A stretch of 37,299 nucleotides of DNA. Origin: Enterovibrio sp042096095 (GTDB taxonomy: Bacteria; Pseudomonadota; Gammaproteobacteria; Enterobacterales; Vibrionaceae). The notes under the pieces are model-generated. The model did not search any database. It had not been told where the DNA came from and worked only from the letters and a program-made list of their open reading frames with translations. Shown here piece after piece: positions 16,058 to 24,695 of this stretch. Where the stretch lies: positions 1 to 37,299 of the forward strand of contig JBELME010000009.1 of the NCBI GenBank assembly GCA_042096095.1, given 5' to 3'. Each line of letters begins with the position of its first letter. Positions within the stretch are counted from its first letter, which is position 1. Both the position numbers and the translations under genes were made by a program.

Positions 16058-16330
16058 TTACTGAACCGGCCCTGTGCCGGTTTTTTCTTTTTCAGGTAAC
16101 GGTTTTCGAAAGGGCATAACAATGAGGTGCAATGCGAGTAAGCCAGCGCTTGCACCTGCGGCAAACAAGAGAGAAATGGATTCGACAGATGTTGGGGTTT
16201 CACTGAACCCGATCCACCATATTGGCCAAAGCACCACATTCATCACTGTGAGTTGCAGCATGCACCGCTTACAACTGCCCAGTTTGGCGCTGAGAGATAT
16301 CGCAGGGTCTTTACAGTAGCGGCAACTCAT
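16058..16330 (-). CDS. DUF3624 family small membrane protein
   Basis: This is a protein of about 90 residues resembling the DUF3624 family found in vibrios; its function is unknown. The N-terminus has two Cys pairs (CRYC and CKRC), suggesting a small metal-binding or redox knot. Hydrophobic segments follow (VVLWPIWWIGF and ISLLFAAGASAGLLALHLIVM) and then a charged tail KPLPEKEKTG. Start 16330 is preferred because GAGA lies six to seven bases ahead. An ATG at 16336 would sit directly against that sequence. The 3' end overlaps the argHA terminator, so the last residues (about TGTGPVQ) are encoded by the hairpin. Confidence 0.75.
   Translation of the reverse strand: MSCRYCKDPAISLSAKLGSCKRCMLQLTVMNVVLWPIWWIGFSETPTSVESISLLFAAGASAGLLALHLIVMPFRKPLPEKEKTGTGPVQ
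16062..16090 (+). terminator. Intrinsic terminator of argCBGHA, inside the DUF3624 gene
   Basis: AACCGGC (16064-16070) pairs with GCCGGTT (16076-16082) around a 5-base loop and is followed by a T-run. It overlaps the last codons of the opposing DUF3624 gene. Confidence 0.88.
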
Positions 16331-16426
16331 CGGCATTCTCTAAGGCTGTGTGGGGCTCGGGTTGATGTTCCTAAAGATAATCAGTTGTTGGGTTTCTCGC
16401 AATACGAGGGATCAAATCCTCGCCAT

Positions 16427-16454
16427 AAAAAAAAGCCCCCCGCAAGCGGAGGGC
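16427..16454 (-). terminator. Intrinsic terminator of the disulfide reductase gene
   Basis: On the minus strand GCCCTCCGC pairs with GCGGGGGGC (plus 16446-16454 with 16435-16443, one U-G pair), followed by eight Ts (16434-16427). Confidence 0.88.
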
Positions 16455-16489
16455 AAAAACACTACATAGTGTTGGCAAGGGGTGGTGAA

Positions 16490-17941
16490 TTAACAGCCTG
16501 GACCGCAATCCAAGCAGTGTTTAATCATTTCAGGGCCTAAGTGCAGCTTGGCATTTAGGTCTCGAAGGGCGGTGCGGACACCTTCTTCAATCACGGGATG
16601 ATAGAACGGCATGTCTAGCATCTGTGAAATGGTCATTTTGTTTTGGTGCGCCCAAGCAAGCAGGTGTGCAAGGTGCTCAGCGTTCGGGCCCATCATTTCT
16701 GCACCTAAGAAACGGCCAGTCCCTTGTTCGCCATAGACGTTCAATACACCTTTGTTTCTCAGCATCACACGTGAGCGGCCTTGGCCTTCGAAAGAGACGG
16801 TGCCTGTTTCAAAGCACCCACACGTCCCTAAGCGTGTTGTGATTTCTTTATAGGTTTCACCAACCATCGCGATTTGAGGGTCAGAGAATACCGCTGAGAT
16901 CTTGCTGCGACGCAGCCCTGCTCGAATGTCAGGAAAACGGCCTGCGTTATCACCGGCGATTCGACCTTGATCTGCAGCTTCATGCAGCAACGGCAATTGG
17001 TTGCTGGCATCACCTGCGACGAAAATAGACGCAACGCTGGTTTGCATGGTGAACGGGTCGGCGGTCGGCACACCGCGGGCATCGAGTTCCATGCCGGTGT
17101 TTTCGATGTCGAGCTTGTCGACATTCGGACGACGGCCTGTTGCTGCCAATACATAATCAACGGCGATGCGTTGGGTTTCACCCTGCTTGTCGAGGTAGCG
17201 AATGTGGACTTTATCGCCTTCACGCACCATTTCTTCGACTTTCGCGTCTGGGTCTAAATAGAATTCTTCGTTAAAGGTCTTATCGGCATATGCCATGACC
17301 GTTGGGTCTGTCAGCGGCCCCACTTGGCCGCCAACACCAAACATCACCACGTCGACACCCAGTCGCTTCAGTGATTGGCCGAGCTCTAAGCCGATAACAC
17401 CCGGTCCAAAGACGGCGACAGAATCCGGCAGGTCATCCCAATCAAACACATCGTCATTCACGATCAGTCGGTCACCCAAATCATTCCAAGGTGCTGGTCA
17501 TGCTGGACGCGAGCCTGTTGCGATAACAATACGTTTCGCTTCAATGCGGGTGTGGTCGTCAACAACTAACGTGTTGTTATCAATGAATTTGGCATAACCT
17601 GCGATTTTGTCTTCCGCAGGGATGTCATCAACACCTTCCAATACAAAGCCCACGAAGCGGTCACGTTCGCGTTTTATACGGTCCATGACTTCGCGACCAT
17701 TGATAAGGATCTCGCCTTGAGGATGAATACCAAAACCCGGCGCTTTTTCAATGTGGTGAACAGCTTCAGAAGCGGCAATAAGCAGTTTTGATGGCATGCA
17801 ACCAACTCGCGCACAGGTTGTGCCGTAAGGGCCGCCTTCAATCATGACGACATTGTCAGCATGGGCTTTTGCTGCACGATACGCACCGAGACCTGCGGTA
17901 CCACCACCAATGATTGCCACATCAACGTTTAGGGTTTTCAT
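16490..17941 (-). pseudogene. FAD-dependent pyridine nucleotide-disulfide oxidoreductase (dihydrolipoamide dehydrogenase-like), interrupted by in-frame TGA
   Basis: From MKTLNVDVAIIGGGTAGLG the frame is open for 147 codons. It then meets TGA (17500-17498) and continues in the same frame for 335 more codons. Total size would be 483 residues, normal for the family. Before the stop are the FAD motif GGGTAGLG and the redox pair C43/C48 (CARVGC). After it are the second nucleotide motif GPGVIGLELG, the FAD motif FVAGDASNQLPLLHEAADQG, the C-terminal HPVIEE, and the tail CLDCGPGC. The TGA falls just after GSRPA, a single substitution from CGA and several other sense codons. It is a very recent pseudogene, a read-through product, or a sequencing error. 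The neighbouring peroxiredoxin and OxyR suggest a role in thiol redox balance. GGAG precedes start 17941. Confidence 0.85.
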
Positions 17942-18050
17942 GTTATTACTCCAGACGAACGCATTATTTTTCCCAAATTTAAGGTGCAGAAAGTCAGCCA
18001 CCGCAGCCTTGTCATGTGGGTAGAAGGTGTGTATTAAACGATTGATTGGG

Positions 18051-18080
18051 AAAACAGGGCGGCGATTGCCGCCCTGTTTG
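18051..18080 (-). terminator. Strong hairpin after the peroxiredoxin-glutaredoxin gene (weak terminator)
   Basis: AAACAGGGCGGC (18052-18063) pairs perfectly over 12 bases with GCCGCCCTGTTT (18068-18079) around GATT. In the minus direction only a four-base T-run follows, so termination may be partial and the next gene could be partly co-transcribed. Confidence 0.6.
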
Positions 18081-18085
18081 GAGGA

Positions 18086-18817
18086 TTAAGCGAGGTAAGC
18101 TTCTAGCTCTTCGCTACCACCGATGTGCTTACCGCCGATGAAGATTTGCGGTACTGTCGAGCGGCCTGTTACAGCGCGTAGGCTCACAGTGGTGGCATCC
18201 TGGCCCAAAATCACTTCTTCGAACTGTAGCTTGTTATCAATCAACAGTTGCTTTGCTTTCGCACAGAATGGGCAACCTGGTTTGCTGAATACAGTGATTG
18301 ATTCTTGCAGTTTGTGGTTCGGTGCAAGGTAGTTCAGCATGGTGTCTGCATCAGACACTTTGAACGGGTCGCCTGGCTCGTTTGGTTCGATGAACATTTT
18401 CTCAACCACGCCGTCTTTCACCAGCATGCTGTAACGCCATGAACGCTCACCGAAACCAATATCGTTCTTTGGTACGGCCATGCCCATACCGCGGGTGAAA
18501 TCACCGTTGCCGTCTGGGATGAATCGGATATTTTCTGCTTCTTGGTCAGCTTTCCATGCGTTCATTACGAAGGTGTCGTTCACTGAAACACACAGCACTT
18601 CATCGACGCCGTATTCTTTGAATACAGGGAACAACTCGTTGTAGCGTGGCAAATGGCTTGAAGAACAGGTTGGTGTGAATGCACCTGGTAGGCTGAATAC
18701 CACAACGGTTTTGCCTGCGAACAGTTCTTGCGTGGTCACGTCTACCCATGCGTCGCCTTGACGGGTTGGGAAAGTAACGCTTGGTACGTTTTGACCTTCT
18801 TTATTTACAAATTCCAT
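18086..18817 (-). CDS. Hybrid peroxiredoxin-glutaredoxin (Prx5 type)
   Basis: This 243-residue fusion reduces peroxides using glutathione. Residues 1 to about 165 are a peroxiredoxin of the Prx5 type with the peroxidatic Cys51 in PGAFTPTCSSSHLP. The C-terminal 70 residues are a glutaredoxin with CPFC (182-185) and the TVPQIFIGGKHIGG glutathione site. Hybrids of this kind are characterised in Haemophilus and present in vibrios. It is divergent from oxyR, 148 bases away, which suggests OxyR control. The ATG is preceded by AGGGG on the minus strand. Confidence 0.95.
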   Translation of the reverse strand: MEFVNKEGQNVPSVTFPTRQGDAWVDVTTQELFAGKTVVVFSLPGAFTPTCSSSHLPRYNELFPVFKEYGVDEVLCVSVNDTFVMNAWKADQEAENIRFIPDGNGDFTRGMGMAVPKNDIGFGERSWRYSMLVKDGVVEKMFIEPNEPGDPFKVSDADTMLNYLAPNHKLQESITVFSKPGCPFCAKAKQLLIDNKLQFEEVILGQDATTVSLRAVTGRSTVPQIFIGGKHIGGSEELEAYLA

Positions 18818-18965
18818 GTTGTTACCCCTTGGATATTATTCTTTAAGTCGTTTTCTAAATCCGGTGTTCCCGGTTGATGGAGCTATATTAGTATTTTAAG
18901 ACTGGATAGTTCTAATTGATTGGGTTTATCATTTCAATAAGTAAAATCTATCAATGGAGCAAGCA
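18818..18965. promoter_or_regulatory. Divergent prx-grx / oxyR promoter region with a weak OxyR-like site
   Basis: From 18906, ATAG-N-T-N3-A and its 22-base repeat at 18928 match the spaced OxyR pattern only in part (first half good, right arms poor). The location between oxyR and a peroxide-scavenging gene is where such a site would be expected. The assignment is tentative. Confidence 0.3.
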
Positions 18966-19868
18966 GTGAACATTCGCGATCTTGAGTATCTGGTGGCGCT
19001 ATCAGAGCACCAGCATTTTAGAAAAGCCGCAGAGGCTTGCTTTGTCAGTCAACCTACTCTTAGTGGACAAATTCGTAAACTGGAAGATGAGTTAGGCGTT
19101 GTATTACTTGAACGCACTAGCCGTAAAGTCCTGTTTACCGATGCGGGCATGTCGCTGGTTAAACAAGCACAAAAAATTCTGATGGAAGTGAAAGTGCTGA
19201 CCGAAATGGCGAGCCTACAGGGTGAAGACATGTCCGGCCCACTGCATATCGGCTTTATTCCAACGGTGGGGCCGTATTTGTTGCCGCAAATTGTACCGGC
19301 CCTCAAGCAAGCCTTCCCGGAGTTAGAGCTTTTCCTCCATGAAGCACAAACCCACCAATTGGTTCAGCAGTTGGAAGAGGGTAAATTGGACTGTGTGATC
19401 CTCGCGTCAGTGCGCGAAACGGAGCACTTCAAAGAGATCCCGCTTTATCATGAGCCGATGATCCTAGCCGTACCTGAAAGTCACCGCTGGGCAGATGAAG
19501 CGGAAATCCCAATGGCAAAACTGCAAGGTGAAACCTTGCTGATGCTGGCAGATGGGCATTGTTTGCGTGACCAAGCGATGGGCTTTTGCTTTGCCGCCGG
19601 TGCGCATGAAGATTTACGATTCAGAGCAACGAGCTTGGAAACGTTGAGAAACATGGTGGCAGCAGAAACCGGCATTACCTTACTGCCGAAGCTTTCTGTG
19701 CCAGACACGCTGCGCCGAGATGGTGTGGTGTACATTAAAGCGGTAGACCCTGAGCCTCAGCGTCTGATTACGCTGGATTACCGCCCAGGTTCGCCGCTAA
19801 GGGCGCGCTATGAGAAGCTTGCCAGCATCATTAGCGAAACCATGAGCGCGCACTGTAACGCTGCTTAG
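18966..19868 (+). CDS. oxyR: Hydrogen peroxide-sensing LysR-type regulator OxyR
   Basis: OxyR activates peroxide defence genes when two cysteines form a disulfide. The GTG at 18966 is chosen over an ATG at 18954 for two reasons. GGAG (18955-18958) then becomes the ribosome site seven bases away. The numbering also places the redox cysteines exactly at 199 and 208 (GHCLRDQAMGFC), as in E. coli. The N-terminal winged helix is NIRDLEYLVALSEHQHFRKAAEACFVSQPTLSGQIRKLE, and the effector domain follows from about residue 90. Length is 300 residues, close to E. coli (305). It is divergent from its probable target, the peroxiredoxin-glutaredoxin gene. Confidence 0.96.
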   Translation: MNIRDLEYLVALSEHQHFRKAAEACFVSQPTLSGQIRKLEDELGVVLLERTSRKVLFTDAGMSLVKQAQKILMEVKVLTEMASLQGEDMSGPLHIGFIPTVGPYLLPQIVPALKQAFPELELFLHEAQTHQLVQQLEEGKLDCVILASVRETEHFKEIPLYHEPMILAVPESHRWADEAEIPMAKLQGETLLMLADGHCLRDQAMGFCFAAGAHEDLRFRATSLETLRNMVAAETGITLLPKLSVPDTLRRDGVVYIKAVDPEPQRLITLDYRPGSPLRARYEKLASIISETMSAHCNAA

Positions 19869-19892
19869 ATGCGATGCATAGCAGCAGAAACG

Positions 19893-19920
19893 AAAAAGGC
19901 GCTGGAGAGCGCCTTTTTGC
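19893..19920. terminator. Bidirectional terminator between oxyR and mrcA
   Basis: AAAAAGGCGCT (19893-19903) pairs with AGCGCCTTTTT (19908-19918) around GGAG. It serves both convergent genes. Confidence 0.93.
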
Positions 19921-19938
19921 TTTTTAACACCGAGAGGC

Positions 19939-22449
19939 TTAGAACAGCTCTTCGCCTTCGCTCTCATAGATGTTGCCGCTGCTTGCTGCTGCAGAAACGT
20001 AATCTTTCGGTTCAGAGCCTTTCTCGAAGTACTCGAACATAGAGCTGCCGTCGGTTTTGCGGGTAAGCAAACCCGTGGCACGGTCAATACGGACTTTCAC
20101 AATTCCTGACGGCGTGACTTTACGTTGTTCCGGCACATCGGCGACCGCATCAACCATAAAATCAATCCACGCAGGTTGCGCCGTTTTCGCGCCGGCTTCT
20201 GCGCCCGCAATTTGCTCTTTGCCAAGGTTCGCGTTGTTTGAGGTGCGACCTAGGTTACGCGAATGGTCATCAAAGCCCACCCAAACCGTGGCAACCAAAC
20301 CCGGGGCGAAGCCTGAATACCATGCATCTTTCGAATCGTTGGTGGTGCCTGTCTTACCCCCGATATCGCGTCGATTTAGCGGCTTTTGCGCACGCCATCC
20401 CGTACCGTTCCAGCCTGTTCCATTGCGCCAGCTGCCGCCGCCCCAGATGTTGGCTTCAAGCATTTCGCGGACAAGGAATGCGTTTTGTTCGCTGATCACT
20501 TGCGGTGCAAACGACGGTTCGTTTTCCATGTCTGCGGTTTGATCAAGCAGGCTTTCCTCTTCCTGAAGGTTGTCTGAATCTCGCTTGCTCACCGCGGCAT
20601 CGCAATTTTCACGGCAAATAGTTTGTGGGTTCGCAACGAAAAGCGGTTCGCCAAATGGGTCATCCACTTTGCTGATGTAGTAAGGCTTGAGGTAGTAACC
20701 GCCATTCGCAAACACACTGTAGCCTTGTGCAACTTCCATTGGCGTCAAGCTGCCCGCACCCAATGCCAAGGTTTCAGAGCGTGGTAAATCGTTACGTTTA
20801 AAGCCAAAGCGCGTCAGAAAATCGATGGATTCATCAAGACCGACTCGACGAAGCACACGCACGGCCATGACATTTTTAGATTGTGCAAGACCGATACGCA
20901 CACGTGTTGGGCCTGTGTACGTTGGTGGTGAGTTCTTCGGACGCCATGCGGTGCCTTGGCTTGAATCCCAGCGGTTGATTGGTGCATCGTTCACAAGTGT
21001 CGCCAGCGTCATGCCCTGATCAATGGCCGCAGAATAGATAAAGGGCTTGATACCTGAACCCACCTGACGGACCGATTGGGTTGCACGGTTGAATTTGCTG
21101 TGGACGAAGTTAAACCCACCAACCAGCGCCTTCACCGCACCGTTTTCTGGTGACATAGCGACCATCGCGGTGTTTGCATCTGGCACTTGGCTTAGGTGCC
21201 AATCTTCGCTGATTTGCTGCACCCAGATTTGCTCGCCAGCATTCAATACGTCGCCAGCACGTTTCGGCGCGCGGCCTTGACGTGTATCTGTAACGTAACG
21301 GCGTGCCCATTTAATGCCGTCCCAAGGAAGCGTCACCACCTCGCCCGTTTGCAATTCAACGTTCGCGGTTTTCTCTTCGACCTTAACAACAACAGCAGGC
21401 TTTAATTCGCCATAGCTAGGTTGTTTTTTCAGGTGTGCTTGGATTTTATCGGCATCCCATGCTGCGCTTTTCTCTCCCCACAAGGTCGCTACCGCACCGC
21501 GGTAGCCGTGGCGTTGGTCGTAAGACAGGAGGTTAGAAATAGCAGCATACTGCGCGGCATTTTGAAGGCGAGAATCGACCGTGGTGTAAACCTTCATGCC
21601 TGATTCGTAAACGCCTTCACCGTATTTTTCTACCGCCCAAGAACGCGCCAACTCAGCCACGTAAGGGGCATTCAGCTCGATTTCAGCGCCGTGGTAACGA
21701 GAAAGGATAGTTTCGTTTTTCGCTTGTTCGTATTCAGAACGGGTGATGTAGCCTTCGCTCAACATACGACCGAGCACGACGTTGCGGCGCGTTGTTGCAC
21801 GATCAACCGAGTAAATAGGGTTCATTGTAGACGGCGCTTTCGGCATACCTGCTAGCGTTGCAATCTCACTTAGCGTGAGCTGATCGAGGTTTTTTCCGAA
21901 GTAAACACGCGCTGCAGCACCAAAGCCGTAAGAGCGGTATCCCAAGAAGATCTTATTGACATAAAGCTCCATTATTTCCGGCTTGGAAAGAAGTTGCTCG
22001 ATGTGGATCGCAATAAATATCTCTTTGATTTTACGCATTATTTTCTTTTCGTTAGAAAGGAAGAAATTACGCGCAAGTTGTTGGGTAATGGTACTGGCAC
22101 CTTGTTTCGCTGAGCCAGACATAGCGACGACGAGCGCAGCTCGCGTGATACCAATTGGGTCGATACCTGGGTGCTCATAAAAGCGGCTGTCTTCGGTGGC
22201 AATCAGCGCGTCGATCAGATCTTGTGGGATCGCATCGTAGGTGACTGGAATTCGACGCTTCTCGCCAAACTGAGAGATGAGTTTTCCATCCGCACTGTAA
22301 ATTTGCATTGGGGTTTGGAGTTCTACGTCTTTCAGCGTGGCTACATCGGGTAGCTCTGGCTTGACGTAAAGGTAGAACCCGAAAATTGTACCCACTCCAA
22401 GTAATATGCAAATTGTTGCAAATATAAGCAGTCGCTTAATGAACTTCAC
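19939..22449 (-). CDS. mrcA: Penicillin-binding protein 1A (bifunctional transglycosylase/transpeptidase)
   Basis: PBP1A polymerises and crosslinks peptidoglycan in the periplasm and is anchored by one N-terminal membrane helix (about residues 7-29). The 836 residues compare with 850 in E. coli. The glycosyltransferase domain shows ATEDSRFYEHPGID with the catalytic Glu, KQGASTITQQLARN and RKIKEIFIAIHIEQ. An OB-like insert follows. The transpeptidase has the active Ser465 in GSGIKPF (same number as E. coli), SKN in LAQSKNVMAV, and KTGTT in GGKTGTTNDSKDAWY. It is divergent from pilM, the usual gammaproteobacterial arrangement. Confidence 0.97.
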   Translation of the reverse strand: MKFIKRLLIFATICILLGVGTIFGFYLYVKPELPDVATLKDVELQTPMQIYSADGKLISQFGEKRRIPVTYDAIPQDLIDALIATEDSRFYEHPGIDPIGITRAALVVAMSGSAKQGASTITQQLARNFFLSNEKKIMRKIKEIFIAIHIEQLLSKPEIMELYVNKIFLGYRSYGFGAAARVYFGKNLDQLTLSEIATLAGMPKAPSTMNPIYSVDRATTRRNVVLGRMLSEGYITRSEYEQAKNETILSRYHGAEIELNAPYVAELARSWAVEKYGEGVYESGMKVYTTVDSRLQNAAQYAAISNLLSYDQRHGYRGAVATLWGEKSAAWDADKIQAHLKKQPSYGELKPAVVVKVEEKTANVELQTGEVVTLPWDGIKWARRYVTDTRQGRAPKRAGDVLNAGEQIWVQQISEDWHLSQVPDANTAMVAMSPENGAVKALVGGFNFVHSKFNRATQSVRQVGSGIKPFIYSAAIDQGMTLATLVNDAPINRWDSSQGTAWRPKNSPPTYTGPTRVRIGLAQSKNVMAVRVLRRVGLDESIDFLTRFGFKRNDLPRSETLALGAGSLTPMEVAQGYSVFANGGYYLKPYYISKVDDPFGEPLFVANPQTICRENCDAAVSKRDSDNLQEEESLLDQTADMENEPSFAPQVISEQNAFLVREMLEANIWGGGSWRNGTGWNGTGWRAQKPLNRRDIGGKTGTTNDSKDAWYSGFAPGLVATVWVGFDDHSRNLGRTSNNANLGKEQIAGAEAGAKTAQPAWIDFMVDAVADVPEQRKVTPSGIVKVRIDRATGLLTRKTDGSSMFEYFEKGSEPKDYVSAAASSGNIYESEGEELF

Positions 22450-22596
22450 TAGATATTTCCCGTAACGTTTTTTGTCGAGCTGTTCAATAGATTAGTGTCG
22501 CTAGTATAAAGATAACTGAACAAAAAATATCGAACCTGCTGAGAGAACTTTCAAAAAAGTTACTTGATGCTGACTTTTAAGAAGGTGTCATTTCAG

Positions 22597-23541
22597 ATGT
22601 TTGGTCAAACCACGGCATTGGGTATCGAGTTTGGTACGCATGCTGTAAGAGCTGCATTTATTCAAAAGCATGGCGATGCATATCGCGTGAATGCTTTGGT
22701 ATCAGAAAAGTATGGCGGTCATTCTCTGACGGATGCTTTGCGTCTTCTAAAAAAGAGACTTCGCAAAGAAATTAAAACACCTTGGCAATGGCCTTCTCAG
22801 CAAGTGTTAGGTGTGCCACAGAGCAAAGTCGTCCTCAAAAGGATCGCCGTTCCAACCGATTTACCCGAAAACGAACAATACATTCAGGTAGGCATGATGT
22901 TGGCTGAAAGCCTTGGCCTACCTATGGATGAGCTTCTTTACGACTATCGCGTGCTCCCCAATGACGATGGCGTTGAGGTGTATGCATGTCGGAAAGTGGC
23001 ACTGAAAGATTCCCTTGATGCCTTGTCAGAAGCCGGTTTTCAATTGTCTGTGATAGAGCTTCAAGCGCATGCACTCATGCGACTTCATCAACATCACAGC
23101 GAGAGAGGTGAAGCAACGGGCACTGAGCTGTTTGTCGATATCAGCCATGAGCGCATGCAAATATGCCTAGGTGACAACCTTTCTGACCCCTTTTTCCGAG
23201 AGTTGCCGTTGCCTAACGAGAGTTTGGGGGCGGATTCTTTGTTAGGGCGTAATCGCTATGCAGAAACGCTTGCCGATACCATCCAACGACAATATCAGCT
23301 TGCGGCGACGCAATTTCCGGGTAAGCACTTGTCAAACCTTGTGTTATCGGGGGAAGGGCTTTCCGATGTGGACGTGCTCCATCTAGAAGCGCACCTCTCT
23401 TGGCATGTCGACACGTTCAATCCTCTGATGACGATGTCACTTACCCAAAGATTGGTGGAAGGGTTGGATGCACCCCCTTCGACTTGGACGACAGCCATTG
23501 GCTTGGCCTTGCGCGGGATGGAAGATGCGACAGTCAATTAA
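22597..23541 (+). CDS. pilM: Type IV pilus inner-membrane platform protein PilM
   Basis: PilM is a cytoplasmic actin-like ATP-binding protein that anchors PilN at the base of the type IV pilus machine. The protein is about 314 residues with the N-terminal phosphate-1 motif ALGIEFGTHAVRAAF and a C-terminal SHS2-type domain region. It is somewhat shorter than the common 350. The start at 22597 has GAAGG 11 bases ahead. An ATG at 22567 would add ten residues with a weaker ribosome site. A TATAAA at 22505-22510 may be the operon -10 element. It overlaps pilN by 17 bases. Confidence 0.88.
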   Translation: MFGQTTALGIEFGTHAVRAAFIQKHGDAYRVNALVSEKYGGHSLTDALRLLKKRLRKEIKTPWQWPSQQVLGVPQSKVVLKRIAVPTDLPENEQYIQVGMMLAESLGLPMDELLYDYRVLPNDDGVEVYACRKVALKDSLDALSEAGFQLSVIELQAHALMRLHQHHSERGEATGTELFVDISHERMQICLGDNLSDPFFRELPLPNESLGADSLLGRNRYAETLADTIQRQYQLAATQFPGKHLSNLVLSGEGLSDVDVLHLEAHLSWHVDTFNPLMTMSLTQRLVEGLDAPPSTWTTAIGLALRGMEDATVN

Positions 23542-24112
23542 CTTATTGCCTTGGCGAGAAACGCGTCGCCTCAAACAACGACGCACATTCTTCAATCATA
23601 TGGGTGTGGCTGCTGTCTCTGTGGCCATCTTGCTCGGCGGTGCGTCGTGGTATGCCAATGTGCAAATTGAGCGTCAAGAGGCACGGAATGCGCGCATTCA
23701 GCAAGAAATCACCACCTTGAATCAGACGCTACAACGTTTTTCAAAAAGAGCGGTGGAGCGGGAAGCGCTTCAGCGACGTCTGATGTTGGTGAACTCTCTT
23801 CAACAGCAAAGAAACAACACAATACTCTTGTTCAATCTGCTGCCTGAAATTACGCCGGAGGGGGTAGTGCTGGACGACGTGTCATTGAAAGCAGGAAAAG
23901 TCACGCTAAGAGGGCGCAGCCGGTCCAATGCCCAATTGGCAACGCTGTTAGCGCTGCTTGAAACCCATAAAGGTGCAACGCATGTTCAGATGCATTCCAT
24001 CGTGAATAACGCCAGCGAAGACCTAATGGTGGCAAAGCAATTCAGTGCCACGTTTGAATTGGCGGGTTTTATCCTTCCGAGTTTACCAATAGAGGCGAAG
24101 AAGAATGGCTGA
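23525..24112 (+). CDS. pilN: Type IV pilus assembly protein PilN
   Basis: PilN is a bitopic inner-membrane protein whose short cytoplasmic tail binds PilM. The 195-residue form begins MRQSINLLPWRETRRLKQRR, the conserved INLLPWR motif that contacts PilM. A membrane helix (about 27-45) follows, then a coiled coil of Gln/Arg-rich repeats (about 50-100) and a periplasmic ferredoxin-like domain. Start 23525 is chosen because it gives this motif. A longer in-frame form would be embedded in pilM. The overlaps with pilM (17 bases) and pilO (8) indicate translational coupling. Confidence 0.93.
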   Translation: MRQSINLLPWRETRRLKQRRTFFNHMGVAAVSVAILLGGASWYANVQIERQEARNARIQQEITTLNQTLQRFSKRAVEREALQRRLMLVNSLQQQRNNTILLFNLLPEITPEGVVLDDVSLKAGKVTLRGRSRSNAQLATLLALLETHKGATHVQMHSIVNNASEDLMVAKQFSATFELAGFILPSLPIEAKKNG

Positions 24113-24695
24113 TTGGCTAGATTGGGAGCTTGATGAGATCCCTGAATGGTCAGCAATGGCACAACATGTGTTGCTGGGTGTCTTCTCGGTCATGGCGCTT
24201 GTGGCCGGTGCCTTTTTTTTGGTGATGCCACTGCTGGATGACGCGACGAACGCGAAACAAGAAGAGAACTTATTACGGACACAGTTTCGCATAAAAGCAG
24301 AAAAAGTGGCGGCCTTGCCGGATGTGGAAGAGCAGATCAATGAGCTGCAATCTTTCTATGATCACCTCGCGCTTCAACTCCCGGCAGAAGATGAACTTGC
24401 GTTGTTACTCGCTGGCATCAACGATACGGGCCTTCAGTTTAACTTGAACTTTGAAACCTTGAATTGGAAGGCGGGCAAACAGGTTGGATGGCTCTATCAA
24501 GTGCCTTTGGGGATGGAGCTGTCTGGGCCCTACCATGAGATCGGTAATTTCTCAGCAGCACTCGCCAGAATGCCACGCATTGTTGCGCTGCAAGATTTCC
24601 AGCTGTCACGACAAAAGGGCAACAATGGCGAGTTGATGTTCTCAGTGTCTGCCCACACCTATCGCTATATTGGCGGACAAGGAGAAATGCAATGA
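24105..24695 (+). CDS. pilO: Type IV pilus assembly protein PilO
   Basis: PilO pairs with PilN through coiled coils and ferredoxin-like folds in the periplasm. The 196-residue protein has a short cytoplasmic segment, a membrane helix (about residues 21-43, VLLGVFSVMALVAGAFFLVM), a heptad region with EEQINELQSFYDHLALQLPAEDE, and the conserved YHEIGNFSAALARMPRIVALQDFQL. It overlaps pilP by four bases (ATGA). Confidence 0.93.
   Translation: MADWLDWELDEIPEWSAMAQHVLLGVFSVMALVAGAFFLVMPLLDDATNAKQEENLLRTQFRIKAEKVAALPDVEEQINELQSFYDHLALQLPAEDELALLLAGINDTGLQFNLNFETLNWKAGKQVGWLYQVPLGMELSGPYHEIGNFSAALARMPRIVALQDFQLSRQKGNNGELMFSVSAHTYRYIGGQGEMQ

Noticed and set aside
16399..16424. tRNA T-arm-like sequence (CGAGG ... 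CCTCG with an ATCAAATC loop)
   Set aside because: No acceptor, D or anticodon arm fits around it. It is an isolated small stem near the reductase terminator.
17460..17500. Selenocysteine at the TGA of the disulfide reductase
   Set aside because: The TGA is not at a redox position and I saw no convincing SECIS-type hairpin directly after it. The redox cysteines C43/C48 are normal.
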